Below, piece by piece: positions 1-9,205 of a stretch of 64,000 bases of DNA. The position numbers and the translations under genes are program-made. Numbering within the stretch: the first letter of the stretch is position 1; each line of letters opens with the position of its first letter. Source of the stretch: Streptococcus marmotae (lineage in GTDB: Bacteria; Bacillota; Bacilli; Lactobacillales; Streptococcaceae); assembly GCF_001623565.1 (NCBI RefSeq), contig NZ_CP015196.1, forward strand, positions 1,261,501-1,325,500, in the 5' to 3' direction. The notes beneath the pieces were generated by a model. That model was not told where the DNA came from. It made no database searches and saw only the letters and a program-made list of their open reading frames with translations.

Positions 1-297
1 CACAATCGGAATAGACATCTCTACCAAGCGCTCAGTATGAATGGTTTGGATGGCTGCTTGGTTTATCATTGAAGCGTCAATTTTGCGCTTGAGGAAGAAG
101 TCACGAATCTGATCGAGTTCGGACATTTGAATTGCACGGTATTTATTGCTAATTAAGAGTTCGTAGTGAAATGGAGCTTGGGTAAAAATCACGTCTGTAT
201 TTCCAGCAGAGTAGGTCTCTACCAGAAAGGCGTCTGTATTAGCTAATTGATTCTGCACAAGTTGTGCCTGACTGTTTGTTGTATTGATGATCTTCAT
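1..297 (-). CDS. DUF1827 family protein (3' end cut by window edge)
   Basis: The reverse strand is open from an ATG at 297 to the window edge, giving 99 residues that begin MKIINTTNSQAQLVQNQLAN and have no stop yet. The length and sequence fit the DUF1827 family, small cytoplasmic proteins of about 100 residues in streptococci and lactococci. In these bacteria they often sit next to a Nudix hydrolase and clpE, as here. Its function is unknown. Only the stop codon and perhaps a residue or two are missing. The family call rests on recognition plus gene order. Confidence 0.75.
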   Translation of the reverse strand, partial: MKIINTTNSQAQLVQNQLANTDAFLVETYSAGNTDVIFTQAPFHYELLISNKYRAIQMSELDQIRDFFLKRKIDASMINQAAIQTIHTERLVEMSIPIV

Positions 298-357
298 GCG
301 TGACCTCCAATCATTCTTTGCATTTATTATAGCACTCTTAGTGGGATTTGACTAGCC

Positions 358-810
358 TTATTTGTCTTTTTGGGCTAATTTCCATTGCTCGATGCCCCAT
401 TTGTGGCTACCACGTTTGAGCTTTTCAATGGCAGTCTCAATATCAAACCAAGCGAGGTGGTTAAAGTCTTCTAGTGGCTGTCCAAGTTCTTGGTAGCTGG
501 TCACTTCGTAGATGTAGGCAGGATTGTAATAGTAGGTATCTCGGTGGCGTGAGTAGAAGTACTCATCTGCCTGCCCATAATAGTCGCCAATCTCTGCTGT
601 AAAGCCCAGCTCTTCCACCAATTCACGCGCAAGGGCAGTCAAGTGATTCTCCCCTGCTTCAATCTCGCCCCCCGGGAGGAACCAAGCGCCGTTAGGCGCT
701 TGAACAAGAATAATCTTCTCTTTGGATTCATCAGGAATGACCGCATAGACGCCGTAGCGATTCTGGTAGGTTACTCCTGTTTCTTTTTTTCCGAATACTG
801 CATGTGTCAT
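358..810 (-). CDS. Nudix hydrolase
   Basis: 150-residue protein with a complete Nudix box (G-x5-E-x7-RE-U-x-EE-x-GU) at residues 48-70: G48, E54, R62-E63 and E66-E67 are all present. These residues bind the metal used to cleave nucleoside diphosphates linked to another moiety. The substrate cannot be deduced. I chose the ATG at 810 because AGGGG lies about 6 nt upstream; an upstream in-frame ATG at 840 has no such site. It lies between the DUF1827 gene and clpE on the same strand, a common streptococcal arrangement. Cytoplasmic, with no signal peptide. Confidence 0.85.
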   Translation of the reverse strand: MTHAVFGKKETGVTYQNRYGVYAVIPDESKEKIILVQAPNGAWFLPGGEIEAGENHLTALARELVEELGFTAEIGDYYGQADEYFYSRHRDTYYYNPAYIYEVTSYQELGQPLEDFNHLAWFDIETAIEKLKRGSHKWGIEQWKLAQKDK

Positions 811-866
811 GGTATATCCCCTACGATGATTTTCTATCATTATAGCATATTTTTAAGTCAAATGGG

Positions 867-3080
867 TTAGGATTTTGCCTTTATGGCAATATCCCCCTTG
901 CTAGTAAGGACTGCTCGTAAATTCTTTTCTTCTGGATGTTCCAAGTAGAAGTCGGTCAGTGCATCTTCGATGTGTTCTTGAATGGTTCTACGAAGCGGAC
1001 GGGCTCCCATTTTTGGATCGTAGCCCAAGTCCACCAATTTTTCCTTGACCTTGTCGGTCACATGGAGTGTGAGTCCAGTTGTTGCTAGGCGCTGATTAAC
1101 ATCAAGGAGCATGAGATCCACGATATGAAGGAGATTTTCCTTGCTAAGGGCATGGAATTCAATAATGCCGTCAAAGCGGTTCATAAATTCTGGGCTAAAG
1201 AAATTGCTCAATTGACCGAGAACAGACTGGGTACGACCTTCCATCGCAGCACCAAAGCCAACACTTGCTTCGACCTTACCTGTTCCGGCATTGGAGGTCA
1301 TGATGATGATGGTATCCTTGAAGCTAACTGTGCGGCCTTGGCCATCTGTCAAGCGACCGTCGTCAAGGACTTGAAGGAACATGTGCATGACATCAGGGTG
1401 GGCTTTTTCAATCTCATCAAGAAGAATGAGCGAGTAAGGATTGCGACGGACTTTTTCGGTTAATTGTCCTGCTTCTTCGTAGCCGACATAGCCTGGAGGA
1501 GCCCCGACCAATTTTGCGACAGCGTGTTTTTCCATGTATTCGGACATGTCAAAGCGAATCATACTATCGGCAGAACCAAAGAGTTCGATGGCGAGTTGTT
1601 TGGATAGCTCGGTTTTTCCGACCCCTGTTGGTCCAACGAAAAGGAAACTTCCAATTGGACGGTTTGGTGCACCGAGTCCTACCCGATTGCGGCGAATAGC
1701 TTTGGCAATTTTATCAACGGCATCGTCTTGACCGATAACGTGTGCCTTGAGGTCATTTGCAAGATTGACTAATTGCGACTGTTCTTTTTCTTTCAAATCA
1801 CCGACTGGAATATTGGTTTTTTGCTCAATGATGGCTTCGATTTCTTTTTCGGTAATGACAGGGATATCTTCCTCGCTGATTGTCGCTTTTTGCATCTCTT
1901 TGTATTTGGCAATCTGGTCGCGGAAGTAGGCGGCCTTTTCAAAATCCTCATCACGGGTGGCCTGGGCCTTGCGATTTTCAGCATCAATCAAGCGCTGATC
2001 AATTTCTTTTGGATCAACGAAATTCAGCGTCAAGTTCATCTTTGAACCTGCCTCATCGAGTAAGTCAATAGCTTTATCAGGCAAGAAGCGGTCTTGAATG
2101 TAGCGGTTGGACAAAATGGCAGCCGCTTCAATAGCTTCATCGGTGTATTTAACATGATGATAGTCTTGGTACTTGCTTTGGATCCCTTTTAGAATGGTAA
2201 TGGTCTCGTCCACACTTGGCTCATCAACCTTAACAGGCTGCATACGACGTTCCAAAGCGGCATCTTTTTCGATAATGCGGTATTCGTTGAGCGTTGTTGC
2301 GCCGACTAGCTGCATTTCTCCACGAGCAAGGGCAGGTTTTAGGATATTTCCAGCATCCATGTTACCGTCACCGGCAGAACCAGCACCGACGATTTCATGG
2401 ATTTCATCGATAAAGAGAATGATTTCCTTACGGTTGCGGATTTCTTCCATGAGCTTTTGCATGCGTTCTTCAAATTGCCCACGGATACCCGTTCCTTGAA
2501 CGAGGCTAACCACATCGAGTCGAATGACTTCTCGTCCTTGGAGTTTTTGTGGGACATCTCCGTCAACGATTTTTTGAGCTAGACCTTCAACAACGGCTGT
2601 TTTTCCGACTCCAGGTTCTCCGATTAGGACAGGGTTATTCTTGGTCCTACGGTTAAGAATTTCAATGACACGCTTGATCTCTTCATCTCGACCGATAACG
2701 GGGTCAATATCCCCACGGCGAGCAATTTCAGTGACATTGATCCCAAATTCTTCTAGGAGGCCGTTTGGTTGTTTTGGCGGAGTTGATCCACCGCTGTTGC
2801 CACGATTGCCACCGCCTGCTTGGGTTGGCGGTGTTTGATTGCGGCTCTTTCCAGCTGGTGTGTGTCCAGGAATGCCTCCGATATTATTGAAGAATTCGCT
2901 AAAGGGATCCATATTATTTGGATTTGTTAAATCGCCTAAGCCTTTTAAAATGGCATTATTTGGATCAGTTTTCATGATTTGGTAACAGTTGTGGCAGAGA
3001 TCCACTTGTTGTTGTTTTCCATTTAGATTTGTATAAAGATGAATGGTTGCATCATTAATATTACAGTTATGACAAAGCAT
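867..3080 (-). CDS. clpE: ATP-dependent Clp protease ATP-binding subunit ClpE
   Basis: 737-residue AAA+ unfoldase that feeds substrates to ClpP. An N-terminal zinc finger (C3, C6, C29, C32) is the hallmark that separates ClpE from ClpC. A Gly/Gln/Pro-rich linker follows, then AAA domain 1 with Walker A GEPGVGKT, a UVR-type coiled segment, and AAA domain 2 with Walker [10 protein letters not shown] place the start at the ATG at 3080, 7 nt after GAGG; the TTG two codons upstream is less likely. The promoter region carries a CtsR box, so heat or proteotoxic induction is expected. It is an isolated transcription unit. Confidence 0.96.
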   Translation of the reverse strand: MLCHNCNINDATIHLYTNLNGKQQQVDLCHNCYQIMKTDPNNAILKGLGDLTNPNNMDPFSEFFNNIGGIPGHTPAGKSRNQTPPTQAGGGNRGNSGGSTPPKQPNGLLEEFGINVTEIARRGDIDPVIGRDEEIKRVIEILNRRTKNNPVLIGEPGVGKTAVVEGLAQKIVDGDVPQKLQGREVIRLDVVSLVQGTGIRGQFEERMQKLMEEIRNRKEIILFIDEIHEIVGAGSAGDGNMDAGNILKPALARGEMQLVGATTLNEYRIIEKDAALERRMQPVKVDEPSVDETITILKGIQSKYQDYHHVKYTDEAIEAAAILSNRYIQDRFLPDKAIDLLDEAGSKMNLTLNFVDPKEIDQRLIDAENRKAQATRDEDFEKAAYFRDQIAKYKEMQKATISEEDIPVITEKEIEAIIEQKTNIPVGDLKEKEQSQLVNLANDLKAHVIGQDDAVDKIAKAIRRNRVGLGAPNRPIGSFLFVGPTGVGKTELSKQLAIELFGSADSMIRFDMSEYMEKHAVAKLVGAPPGYVGYEEAGQLTEKVRRNPYSLILLDEIEKAHPDVMHMFLQVLDDGRLTDGQGRTVSFKDTIIIMTSNAGTGKVEASVGFGAAMEGRTQSVLGQLSNFFSPEFMNRFDGIIEFHALSKENLLHIVDLMLLDVNQRLATTGLTLHVTDKVKEKLVDLGYDPKMGARPLRRTIQEHIEDALTDFYLEHPEEKNLRAVLTSKGDIAIKAKS

Positions 3081-3170
3081 GGGCAAACCTCTTTTCTGTG
3101 AGAAATTCTGCCTTTAGAGCTCTTGAAATTGATACAGGAAAATAGACTTTCTTGCCGTCAAAAAACAAAT

Positions 3171-3187
3171 AGTCAATAAAGGTCAGA
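3171..3187 (-). promoter_or_regulatory. CtsR operator upstream of clpE
   Basis: The 17-bp tandem heptad AGTCAATAAAGGTCAGA matches the CtsR consensus RGTCAAANANRGTCAAA at 15 of 17 positions. It sits just downstream of the predicted clpE -10, where a bound repressor would block initiation. CtsR represses clp genes in Firmicutes until heat inactivates it. A further GTCAAAA half-site lies at 3157. Confidence 0.8.
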
Positions 3188-3196
3188 TATACGTTA

Positions 3197-3224
3197 ATTA
3201 TATCAAGATTTGGCTAAATTGCAA
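3197..3224 (-). promoter_or_regulatory. clpE promoter
   Basis: Read on the minus strand: -35 TTGCAA (3224-3219), 16-nt spacer, -10 TATAAT (3202-3197). The start of transcription would fall inside or at the edge of the CtsR box. Confidence 0.75.
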
Positions 3225-3289
3225 GAATCTGCTACCTAAATGGGACGGAATTTGTAGGAAAATCAGAATAAAAATGGATGAAGCAAGAC

Positions 3290-3312
3290 TTTTTAGCGAA
3301 AATATGGTAAAA
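3290..3312 (+). promoter_or_regulatory. Promoter of the DUF1797 gene
   Basis: The -10-like TAAAAT at 3307-3312 is preceded by TTTTTAGCGAAAATAT. The same 16-mer occurs in front of the rplK -10 at about 60.1 kb. No good -35 hexamer is visible. Confidence 0.5.
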
Positions 3313-3352
3313 TACTCCTGTAATTAAGATACTTAGAAATAGGAGAAGTGAT

Positions 3353-3583
3353 ATGGAATCACATTTAGTAAGAATTATTAATCGTCTAGAAGCAATGGCG
3401 ACGGACGGTGGCACGCTAAAACGGAATTTTGAGCGTGATGGTGTCGTGGTTGCAGAGGTTGCTTACAGCTTTGATGAAGAAAATGGTTCAGTCTTTACTC
3501 TTCGTGATGTGGTAGCGCGTGAAAGCTATACGTTTGATAGCATTGACTTGATTGCGATGGAAATTTACGAATTATTGTACTAA
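3353..3583 (+). CDS. DUF1797 family protein (YkuJ-like)
   Basis: 76-residue cytoplasmic protein matching the DUF1797/YkuJ family, which is widespread in Bacillales and Lactobacillales and has no assigned biochemical role. It is acidic and has no signal or membrane segment. The ATG at 3353 follows AGGAG. A strong terminator closes the unit, so it is monocistronic. It lies between clpE and the amino-acid ABC genes, the same order as in S. pneumoniae. Confidence 0.85.
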   Translation: MESHLVRIINRLEAMATDGGTLKRNFERDGVVVAEVAYSFDEENGSVFTLRDVVARESYTFDSIDLIAMEIYELLY

Positions 3584-3594
3584 TGTTAATCAGG

Positions 3595-3618
3595 AAAAGC
3601 ACTACGGTGCTTTTTTTA
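3595..3618 (+). terminator. Rho-independent terminator after the DUF1797 gene
   Basis: Stem AAAAGCAC / GTGCTTTT with loop TACG, followed by a run of seven T. Confidence 0.85.
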
Positions 3619-3705
3619 TCGAATTGAATATTTAAACAAAGGTGTTGAATTTTTATTCAAAAAGAGGTATAATAGGTGACAGATAGTTTGAAAAGAGGTA
3701 ATTAA

Positions 3706-4395
3706 ATGGATTTTTCATTTCTTCCCAAGTATTGGGCTTATTTTAACTATGGAGCGCTTGTCACACTCTTGATTGCAGCTTTGGTCGTATTCTTTGGGAG
3801 TATCATAGGAATTTTATTGGCCTTTGCTCAGCGGAGCAAATTTCGCCCCTTGGCTTGGTTGGCCAATCTCTATGTCTGGATTTTCCGTGGAACTCCTATG
3901 GTGGTACAAATCATGATTTCTTTTGCGGTGATGAACATAACGGCACCGACTTTTGAATTGGGAATTTTATCTGTTGATTTGTCACGCTTGTTGCCAGGGA
4001 TTATTGTCATTTCTATGAATAGTGGTGCCTATGTGTCAGAGACGGTACGGGCTGGGATTAACGCCGTTCCAAAAGGGCAGTTAGAAGCAGCTTATTCATT
4101 AGGAATTCGTCCTTTTGAAGCCATGAAATCCGTCATTATGCCACAGGCTATTAAGAATATTTTACCAGCTTTGGGGAATGAATTTGTGACCATTTTAAAA
4201 GATAGCTCACTCTTATCTACCATCGGTGTGATGGAGCTGTGGAATGGTGCGACAACCGTTGCGGCAACGACCTATTTGACCCTGACACCGCTCTTGTTTG
4301 CGGCTGCTTATTATCTGGTCATGACGAGCGTTTTGACCTTAGCCATTCAAGCATTTGAGAAACAGTTAAACAAAGGAGGGCAAACTCATGCGTGA
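3706..4395 (+). CDS. Polar amino-acid ABC transporter permease
   Basis: 229-residue integral membrane permease of the HisM/GlnP type. It has several hydrophobic segments and the cytoplasmic EAA loop ([14 protein letters not shown], about residues 128-141) that docks on the ATPase. It overlaps the ATPase gene by 8 nt, so the two are translationally coupled. No solute-binding protein or second permease is encoded nearby, and the permease lacks a fused binding domain. The pair must homodimerise and borrow a receptor encoded elsewhere. The exact substrate (glutamine or another polar amino acid) cannot be read from sequence. Confidence 0.9.
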   Translation: MDFSFLPKYWAYFNYGALVTLLIAALVVFFGSIIGILLAFAQRSKFRPLAWLANLYVWIFRGTPMVVQIMISFAVMNITAPTFELGILSVDLSRLLPGIIVISMNSGAYVSETVRAGINAVPKGQLEAAYSLGIRPFEAMKSVIMPQAIKNILPALGNEFVTILKDSSLLSTIGVMELWNGATTVAATTYLTLTPLLFAAAYYLVMTSVLTLAIQAFEKQLNKGGQTHA

Positions 4396-5122
4396 GCCAA
4401 TTATTTCCATCAAAAATCTGCATAAATCATTTGGAAAACATGAAGTGCTAAAAGGGATTGATTTGGACATTGAGAAGGGACAGGTCGTTGTGATTATTGG
4501 GCCGTCTGGCAGTGGGAAATCAACTTTCTTGCGAACTATGAATCTGCTTGAAGTGCCAACCAAGGGGACGGTGACCTTTGAGGGGGTTGATATCACGGAT
4601 AAGTCAAATGATATTTTTAAGATGAGAGAAAAAATGGGCATGGTCTTTCAGCAGTTCAATCTGTTTCCGAATATGTCGGTGTTAGACAATATTACTCTGT
4701 CACCGATAAAGACCAAGGGATTGGCAAAGAGTGAGGCTGAAAAAATTGCCTATGATTTGCTCGAAAAAGTTGGCTTGCCCGATAAGGCTCATGCCTACCC
4801 TCAGAGCTTATCAGGCGGTCAGCAGCAGCGGATTGCGATTGCCCGTGGTCTAGCGATGGATCCTGATGTCCTGTTATTTGACGAGCCAACGTCAGCCCTT
4901 GACCCTGAGATGGTCGGAGAGGTTTTAAGCGTGATGCAAGAGTTGGCAAAATCTGGGATGACCATGGTGATTGTCACCCATGAAATGGGCTTTGCCAGAG
5001 AAGTGGCAGACCGTGTTATCTTTATGGATGGCGGCATTGTCGTAGAAGACGGCACACCCCAGCAAATCTTTGAAGAAACCAAAGAATATCGGACAAAGAA
5101 TTTCTTGTCTAAGGTGTTATAG
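4388..5122 (+). CDS. Polar amino-acid ABC transporter ATP-binding protein
   Basis: 244-residue ATPase of the GlnQ/HisP family. It has Walker A GPSGSGKS at residues 38-45, signature LSGGQQQR, Walker B LLFDEPT and the switch histidine in VTHEMGFA. It powers the permease encoded immediately upstream, with which it shares 8 nt. The start ATG is preceded by AAAGGAGGG. The full set of catalytic motifs indicates an active enzyme. Confidence 0.94.
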   Translation: MREPIISIKNLHKSFGKHEVLKGIDLDIEKGQVVVIIGPSGSGKSTFLRTMNLLEVPTKGTVTFEGVDITDKSNDIFKMREKMGMVFQQFNLFPNMSVLDNITLSPIKTKGLAKSEAEKIAYDLLEKVGLPDKAHAYPQSLSGGQQQRIAIARGLAMDPDVLLFDEPTSALDPEMVGEVLSVMQELAKSGMTMVIVTHEMGFAREVADRVIFMDGGIVVEDGTPQQIFEETKEYRTKNFLSKVL

Positions 5123-5178
5123 TATTCCGATTTTTAAGCACGAAGTTTCAAGCTGGGCACTTGCTCAGCTTTTAGTGT

Positions 5179-5396
5179 CATACTCAATGAACATCAACAT
5201 CTGACTAGGTTCCACAATTGAGAATTGTAGAAGGCGATCGTTAAAACTAGCGTAGCTTGTGTTCTAAAAAACGCCGGTAGAACTAGAGGGTAGCTGAGGC
5301 TGGTTTGTCCTGTTCCCATTTCCAACCTTCAACAGTCCGCTGGACTGTTAAAGCAAGGTGAGCTAACGATGTCAGATGTTGCATGTTGGCGAGTAT
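5179..5396. repeat. BOX-like modular intergenic repeat, copy 1
   Basis: This occupies most of the 390-bp gap between the ABC ATPase and folD. It starts with TACTCAATGA and contains the palindrome CACAATTGAGAATTGT (5213-5229). It also contains the inverted repeat CAACAGTCC-GC-TGGACTGTTA (5330-5350), followed by GTCAGATGTTG and a closing GAGTA. The same modules recur at 14.66, 26.25, 52.5-53.2 and 63.5-63.9 kb. The ends resemble streptococcal BOX elements. No gene is present here. Confidence 0.75.
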
Positions 5397-5478
5397 CCAT
5401 TCTGATAGAGAATACTTGATATAGATAGAAACTATAAGGCTATCTAGCCAAGAACTGCTAGAGCCTGCTTTCATTTTT

Positions 5479-5487
5479 TGATATAAT
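5479..5487 (+). promoter_or_regulatory. folD promoter (extended -10)
   Basis: TGATATAAT is an extended -10 (TGnTATAAT) 25 nt before the folD start. No clear -35 is visible. AGGAG precedes the ATG. Confidence 0.55.
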
Positions 5488-5512
5488 AGGAAAAAAGAAA
5501 AGGAGATGAGAA

Positions 5513-6364
5513 ATGGTAGTCATTGATGGGAAGGCACTTGCGGCGAAGTTACAGGGGCGTTTGGCAGAAAAAACAGCTTTTTTGAAGGAAAAAACAGGAT
5601 TAGAACCAGGCTTGGTTGTGATTTTAGTGGGTGAAAATCCTGCCAGCCAAGTTTACGTGAGAAATAAGGAGCGTTCAGCCCTAGCGGCTGGTTTTCGCAG
5701 TGAAGTTGTGCGAGTTCCTGATACGATTACCCAAGCAGAGCTGCTGGGTCTGATTGAGCACTACAATCAAGACGATGCTTGGCATGGGATTTTGGTGCAG
5801 TTGCCCTTGCCAGCCCATATAGATGAAGAGGCAGTTTTACTTGCGATTGACCCTCAAAAAGATGTGGATGGTTTTCATCCGACCAATATGGGCAAGCTCT
5901 GGAGCGGCCATCCCGTCATGATTCCCTCAACGCCAGCAGGGATCATGGAGATGTTCCGCGAGTATGGGATTACGCTTGAAGGGAAGAAAGCGGTCGTGAT
6001 TGGTCGGAGCAATATCGTTGGAAAACCCATGGCCCAACTCCTTTTAGATGCCCATGCGACAGTGACCATTGCCCATTCACGGACTGAAAACCTAGATCAA
6101 CTAGCACGTGAAGCAGATATCTTAGTTGTAGCAATTGGCCGTGGGCATTTTGTGACCAAGGACTTTGTCAAAGAAGGGGCGGTGGTCATTGATGTCGGTA
6201 TGAACCGTGATGAAAATGGCAAATTGATTGGCGATGTAGCCTATGATGAGGTCAAAGAGCTCGCCAGCTACATCACACCTGTGCCTGGTGGAGTTGGTCC
6301 CATGACCATTACCATGCTAATGGAGCAGACTTTCGATGCCTTTCAACGGAGCTTGAACAAATAA
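5513..6364 (+). CDS. folD: Methylenetetrahydrofolate dehydrogenase/cyclohydrolase
   Basis: 283 residues, the normal FolD length. The bifunctional enzyme oxidises 5,10-methylene-THF to methenyl-THF with NADP and hydrolyses it to 10-formyl-THF, supplying one-carbon units for purines and initiator tRNA. Visible family blocks are the YVRNK substrate/catalytic lysine region (about residues 45-50), QLPLP, the [11 protein letters not shown] nucleotide-binding loop and the C-terminal [10 protein letters not shown]. It is followed closely by nnrD and probably forms an operon with it. Confidence 0.97.
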   Translation: MVVIDGKALAAKLQGRLAEKTAFLKEKTGLEPGLVVILVGENPASQVYVRNKERSALAAGFRSEVVRVPDTITQAELLGLIEHYNQDDAWHGILVQLPLPAHIDEEAVLLAIDPQKDVDGFHPTNMGKLWSGHPVMIPSTPAGIMEMFREYGITLEGKKAVVIGRSNIVGKPMAQLLLDAHATVTIAHSRTENLDQLAREADILVVAIGRGHFVTKDFVKEGAVVIDVGMNRDENGKLIGDVAYDEVKELASYITPVPGGVGPMTITMLMEQTFDAFQRSLNK

Positions 6365-6375
6365 GGTGAAAATCC

Positions 6376-7236
6376 ATGGTCAGAATTTTAGATGATAGCC
6401 TTCTTAGGCGAGTGATTCAGCCACGGCAGCCAAACAGTCACAAGGGAGACTACGGGCGAGTGCTGCTAATCGGTGGGACCTATCCCTATGGTGGGGCCAT
6501 ATTCATGGCGGCTCGTGCGGCAGTTTCCAGTGGTGCAGGTCTTGTGACAGTGGCGACAGAAAGAGCGCATCTGCCAGCACTTCATGCCTCTTTACCAGAA
6601 GCTATGGGAATGGATTTCCAAGATGAGGACTTGCTGTGCAGCCAAATCAAGAAAGCAGATGTTATTCTCATAGGCCCAGGCCTTGCCTTGGGAAATCGGG
6701 AACAGGCTTGTTTTGAGTTGCTTATGAAGAGGGTTAGCCCTGGGCAAATTCTCATCCTAGACGGAGGGGCTATTCAGTTTGTCAAGCAGCAAGGAATGAC
6801 TGCTCTGCCGGCTGGCTGTATTGTAACGCCTCACCAGAAAGAATGGGAAGTATTGAGTGGCCTAGCGATTGGGAAGCAAAATGACCGTGCTAATCTTGGA
6901 GCTTTGGAAAGATTTCCATCAGATGTCATCTTGGTACAAAAGAGCCAAGAAACAACGGTTTATCAAAAGGGGCAAGAAGATGTTGCTCGCTTGTTGATTG
7001 GTGGACCGCACCAAGCAACAGGGGGTATGGGAGATACCTTGGCTGGAATGATTGCTGGTTTTGCGGGTCAATTTCCGCAGGTTTCGCTCCGTGAGCGAGT
7101 TGAGGCTGCGGTGTATCTTCATTCTGCCATTGCAGCGGAGCTCAGTAAGACTGCCTATGTCACCCTTCCAACGGCTATTAGTCAGGAAATTCCACGTTTG
7201 ATGAAACGGTATGTTCATCGTCAATCTACAAAATGA
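6376..7236 (+). CDS. nnrD: ADP-dependent NAD(P)H-hydrate dehydratase
   Basis: 286-residue ribokinase-like enzyme of the CARKD/YjeF C-terminal family. It repairs hydrated NAD(P)H (NADHX/NADPHX) using ADP. Diagnostic segments are the N-terminal KGDYGRVLLIGG, the middle VTPHQKEW and the C-terminal GGMGDTLAG anion-hole/catalytic motif. The NnrE epimerase domain that is fused in many bacteria is absent, as usual in streptococci. It starts 11 nt after folD and ends at a strong terminator. Confidence 0.93.
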   Translation: MVRILDDSLLRRVIQPRQPNSHKGDYGRVLLIGGTYPYGGAIFMAARAAVSSGAGLVTVATERAHLPALHASLPEAMGMDFQDEDLLCSQIKKADVILIGPGLALGNREQACFELLMKRVSPGQILILDGGAIQFVKQQGMTALPAGCIVTPHQKEWEVLSGLAIGKQNDRANLGALERFPSDVILVQKSQETTVYQKGQEDVARLLIGGPHQATGGMGDTLAGMIAGFAGQFPQVSLRERVEAAVYLHSAIAAELSKTAYVTLPTAISQEIPRLMKRYVHRQSTK

Positions 7237-7245
7237 TACAAAAAG

Positions 7246-7294
7246 AAAACACTTCTATTTCTAGCAGCGTACTAGTTTCGATAGAAGTGTTTTT
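7246..7294 (+). terminator. Terminator after folD-nnrD
   Basis: Stem AAAACACTTCTAT / ATAGAAGTGTTTTT with a roughly 23-nt loop that ends in T residues. The remaining 240 bp to the next gene holds only AT-rich sequence. A stretch near 7475-7525 resembles the segment at 52.98-53.02 kb (ACAAAATAGTTATTTTTGAA versus ACAAAATGGCTATTTTTGAA). Confidence 0.8.
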
Positions 7295-7530
7295 CGTAGT
7301 TTGCTTTATGGCTTGAGTTGACAGATTTATACTCCATGAACAGTAAAGGTAATGTTTTTTGCGACTTTCTTAAATACTTCGGATATAAACTGTCTACTGT
7401 TTATTATTGCTCATCTCATTAACTGAAAAGTATCTTATTTGACTCGCTCAACTTGCGCCATTTTATAGTAAAAGAATAAATAGCTATAAACAAAATAGTT
7501 ATTTTTGAAGTTAAACGAGTATTAGAAAGA

Positions 7531-8172
7531 CTAGAAGCACTGCAAAATCAGGCTCGCTAGAAAGAGGCAGGGCACAAAGGGAAGGGACTTGGGTTGAAAT
7601 AGTTTGAAAATCAATAGTCCAAAGACACTTGCTAACTGGACAATCCAGAGAATTTCGGTGAAGGAAAAGAGGAGAGAAAGGCTAGCTAGGTAGAAAAAAT
7701 CGCCTGAACCGATATTGAGATTGTATTTTTCAGCAAGTAGGGCAAGGGCGATTAAGCCACAAAAGACCCAATTCAGACTCGATAACAAGAGGGCTAGGAA
7801 AGTAAAGAATAGCCAAATCATGAGTGGATATTCTTGGTGTTTAATATCATAAATAGTCAGTACGAGTCCAGCAAACAGCAGTGCGCATTGTAGAACGGAG
7901 ATAACATCAAAAGCTAAGAGGAGAATGAGTCCAGCCGAAATAGTCTCTAAGCCTAGATACCAGTAAGGGATTTTTGTCTGGCAATAACGACATTTAGAGC
8001 GCATGACAAGTTGCGAGAGAATTGGAATCATATCCCACCATTTTAATGGCTGTTTGCAATGATTGCAGTGACTAGCTGGAAAGAGGATTGACTCGTCAGG
8101 AAAACGGTCAATAACGACACCGAGAAATGAGCCAAGAGAAGCTCCTAAAAAAAATAATAAAATAATCTTCAT
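7531..8172 (-). CDS. Type IV prepilin peptidase (competence pilus)
   Basis: 213-residue polytopic membrane aspartyl protease (A24) that cleaves and N-methylates prepilin-like competence pseudopilins. It has the N-terminal domain with two CxxC pairs (C36/C39 and C61/C64), methyltransferase-domain sequence ASFLG-like near residues 11-18, and the catalytic aspartates D109 (TIYDIK) and D158 (GSGDFFYL). The equivalent gene is called comC, pilD or cclA in other species. A TGCGAATA motif sits 7 nt upstream of the ATG, so late-competence control by ComX is possible. It stands alone. Confidence 0.92.
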   Translation of the reverse strand: MKIILLFFLGASLGSFLGVVIDRFPDESILFPASHCNHCKQPLKWWDMIPILSQLVMRSKCRYCQTKIPYWYLGLETISAGLILLLAFDVISVLQCALLFAGLVLTIYDIKHQEYPLMIWLFFTFLALLLSSLNWVFCGLIALALLAEKYNLNIGSGDFFYLASLSLLFSFTEILWIVQLASVFGLLIFKLFQPKSLPFVPCLFLASLILQCF

Positions 8173-8179
8173 ACCTATT

Positions 8180-8187
8180 TATTCGCA
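8180..8187 (-). promoter_or_regulatory. Possible ComX (cin/com) box for the prepilin peptidase
   Basis: On the minus strand TGCGAATA matches the streptococcal com-box TnCGAATA. A T-rich stretch lies upstream. It is only 7 nt from the start codon, which would leave an almost leaderless transcript, so the call is tentative. Confidence 0.45.
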
Positions 8188-8257
8188 ACTGCTTGAAAAA
8201 AGTAAACAGAAAGATCAATTTTTCTATTTTTTTGCTACTCCCATTCTTGAAATGTGG

Positions 8258-8263
8258 TAGAAT
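8258..8263 (+). promoter_or_regulatory. Extended -10, leaderless start of the radical SAM gene
   Basis: TGGTAGAAT (extended -10; hexamer 8258-8263) ends 6 nt before the ATG at 8270. Transcription would begin at about the A of the start codon. No Shine-Dalgarno of normal spacing exists. Confidence 0.6.
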
Positions 8264-8269
8264 AAGAGA

Positions 8270-9205
8270 ATGAAATCTTACAATGCTTTGAATGATTATT
8301 ATCGGACTTTGTTTGGCGAAAAGACCTTTAAAGTGCCGATTGATGCGGGATTTGACTGTCCGAATCGTGACGGAACAGTGGCAAAAGGCGGTTGTACATT
8401 TTGTACGGTATCGGGATCGGGAGACGCGATTGTGGCACCTGATGCGCCTATCCGTGAACAATTTTATAAGGAAATTGATTTTATGCACCGCAAATGGCCA
8501 GATGTTCGGAAATATTTGGTCTATTTTCAAAATTTTACCAATACGCATGAAAAGGTTGAGATTATTCGGGAGCGGTACGAGCAAGCCATCAATGAGCCAG
8601 GAGTAGTGGGCATCAATATTGGAACGCGACCAGACTGTCTACCAGATGAAACGATTGCCTATCTGGCAGAATTGTCAGAGAAAATGCATGTGACAGTGGA
8701 GTTGGGGCTTCAGACAACCTTTGAAAAAACATCTGATTTGATTAACCGGGCTCACTCGTATGAACTCTATGTTGAAACTGTGAAACGATTGCGTAAATTT
8801 CCTAAGATTGAAATTGTCTCTCATTTGATTAATGGTTTACCCGGCGAGACACACGAGATGATGCTTGAAAATGTTCGCCGTTGCGTAACGGATAATGATA
8901 TTCAAGGGATTAAATTACACTTGCTTCATTTGATGACCAATACCCGTATGCAGCGAGATTATCATGAGGGGCGGCTGCAATTATTGAGTCAAGAAGGATA
9001 TGTGAACATTATTTGTGACCAGTTGGAAATTATCCCCAAACATATCGTCATTCATCGGATTACAGGAGATGCACCACGCGATATGCTGATTGGACCAATG
9101 TGGAGTCTCAATAAGTGGGAAGTGCTGAATGCCATTGAAACCGAGATGCGTCGCCGTGGGAGTGTCCAAGGCTGTAAAGCAAAGGAGCAGAAATTTATAT
9201 GTTAA
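8270..9205 (+). CDS. TIGR01212 family radical SAM protein (YtqA-like)
   Basis: 311-residue radical SAM enzyme of the TIGR01212 family. Putative [4Fe-4S]/SAM ligands are C30, C42 and C45 (the last two in GGCTFC). The family carries an elongated spacing instead of the classic CxxxCxxC. Downstream blocks such as NIGTRPDCLPD and ELGLQT are typical. The substrate is unknown, though its constant partner is the methyltransferase encoded next, overlapping by 7 nt, which suggests a joint RNA-modification role. The promoter geometry indicates a leaderless mRNA. Confidence 0.88.
   Translation: MKSYNALNDYYRTLFGEKTFKVPIDAGFDCPNRDGTVAKGGCTFCTVSGSGDAIVAPDAPIREQFYKEIDFMHRKWPDVRKYLVYFQNFTNTHEKVEIIRERYEQAINEPGVVGINIGTRPDCLPDETIAYLAELSEKMHVTVELGLQTTFEKTSDLINRAHSYELYVETVKRLRKFPKIEIVSHLINGLPGETHEMMLENVRRCVTDNDIQGIKLHLLHLMTNTRMQRDYHEGRLQLLSQEGYVNIICDQLEIIPKHIVIHRITGDAPRDMLIGPMWSLNKWEVLNAIETEMRRRGSVQGCKAKEQKFIC

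Noticed and set aside
2173-2838. Plus-strand frames opposite clpE
   Set aside because: Shadow frames of a highly conserved gene; composition follows the clpE codons in reverse.
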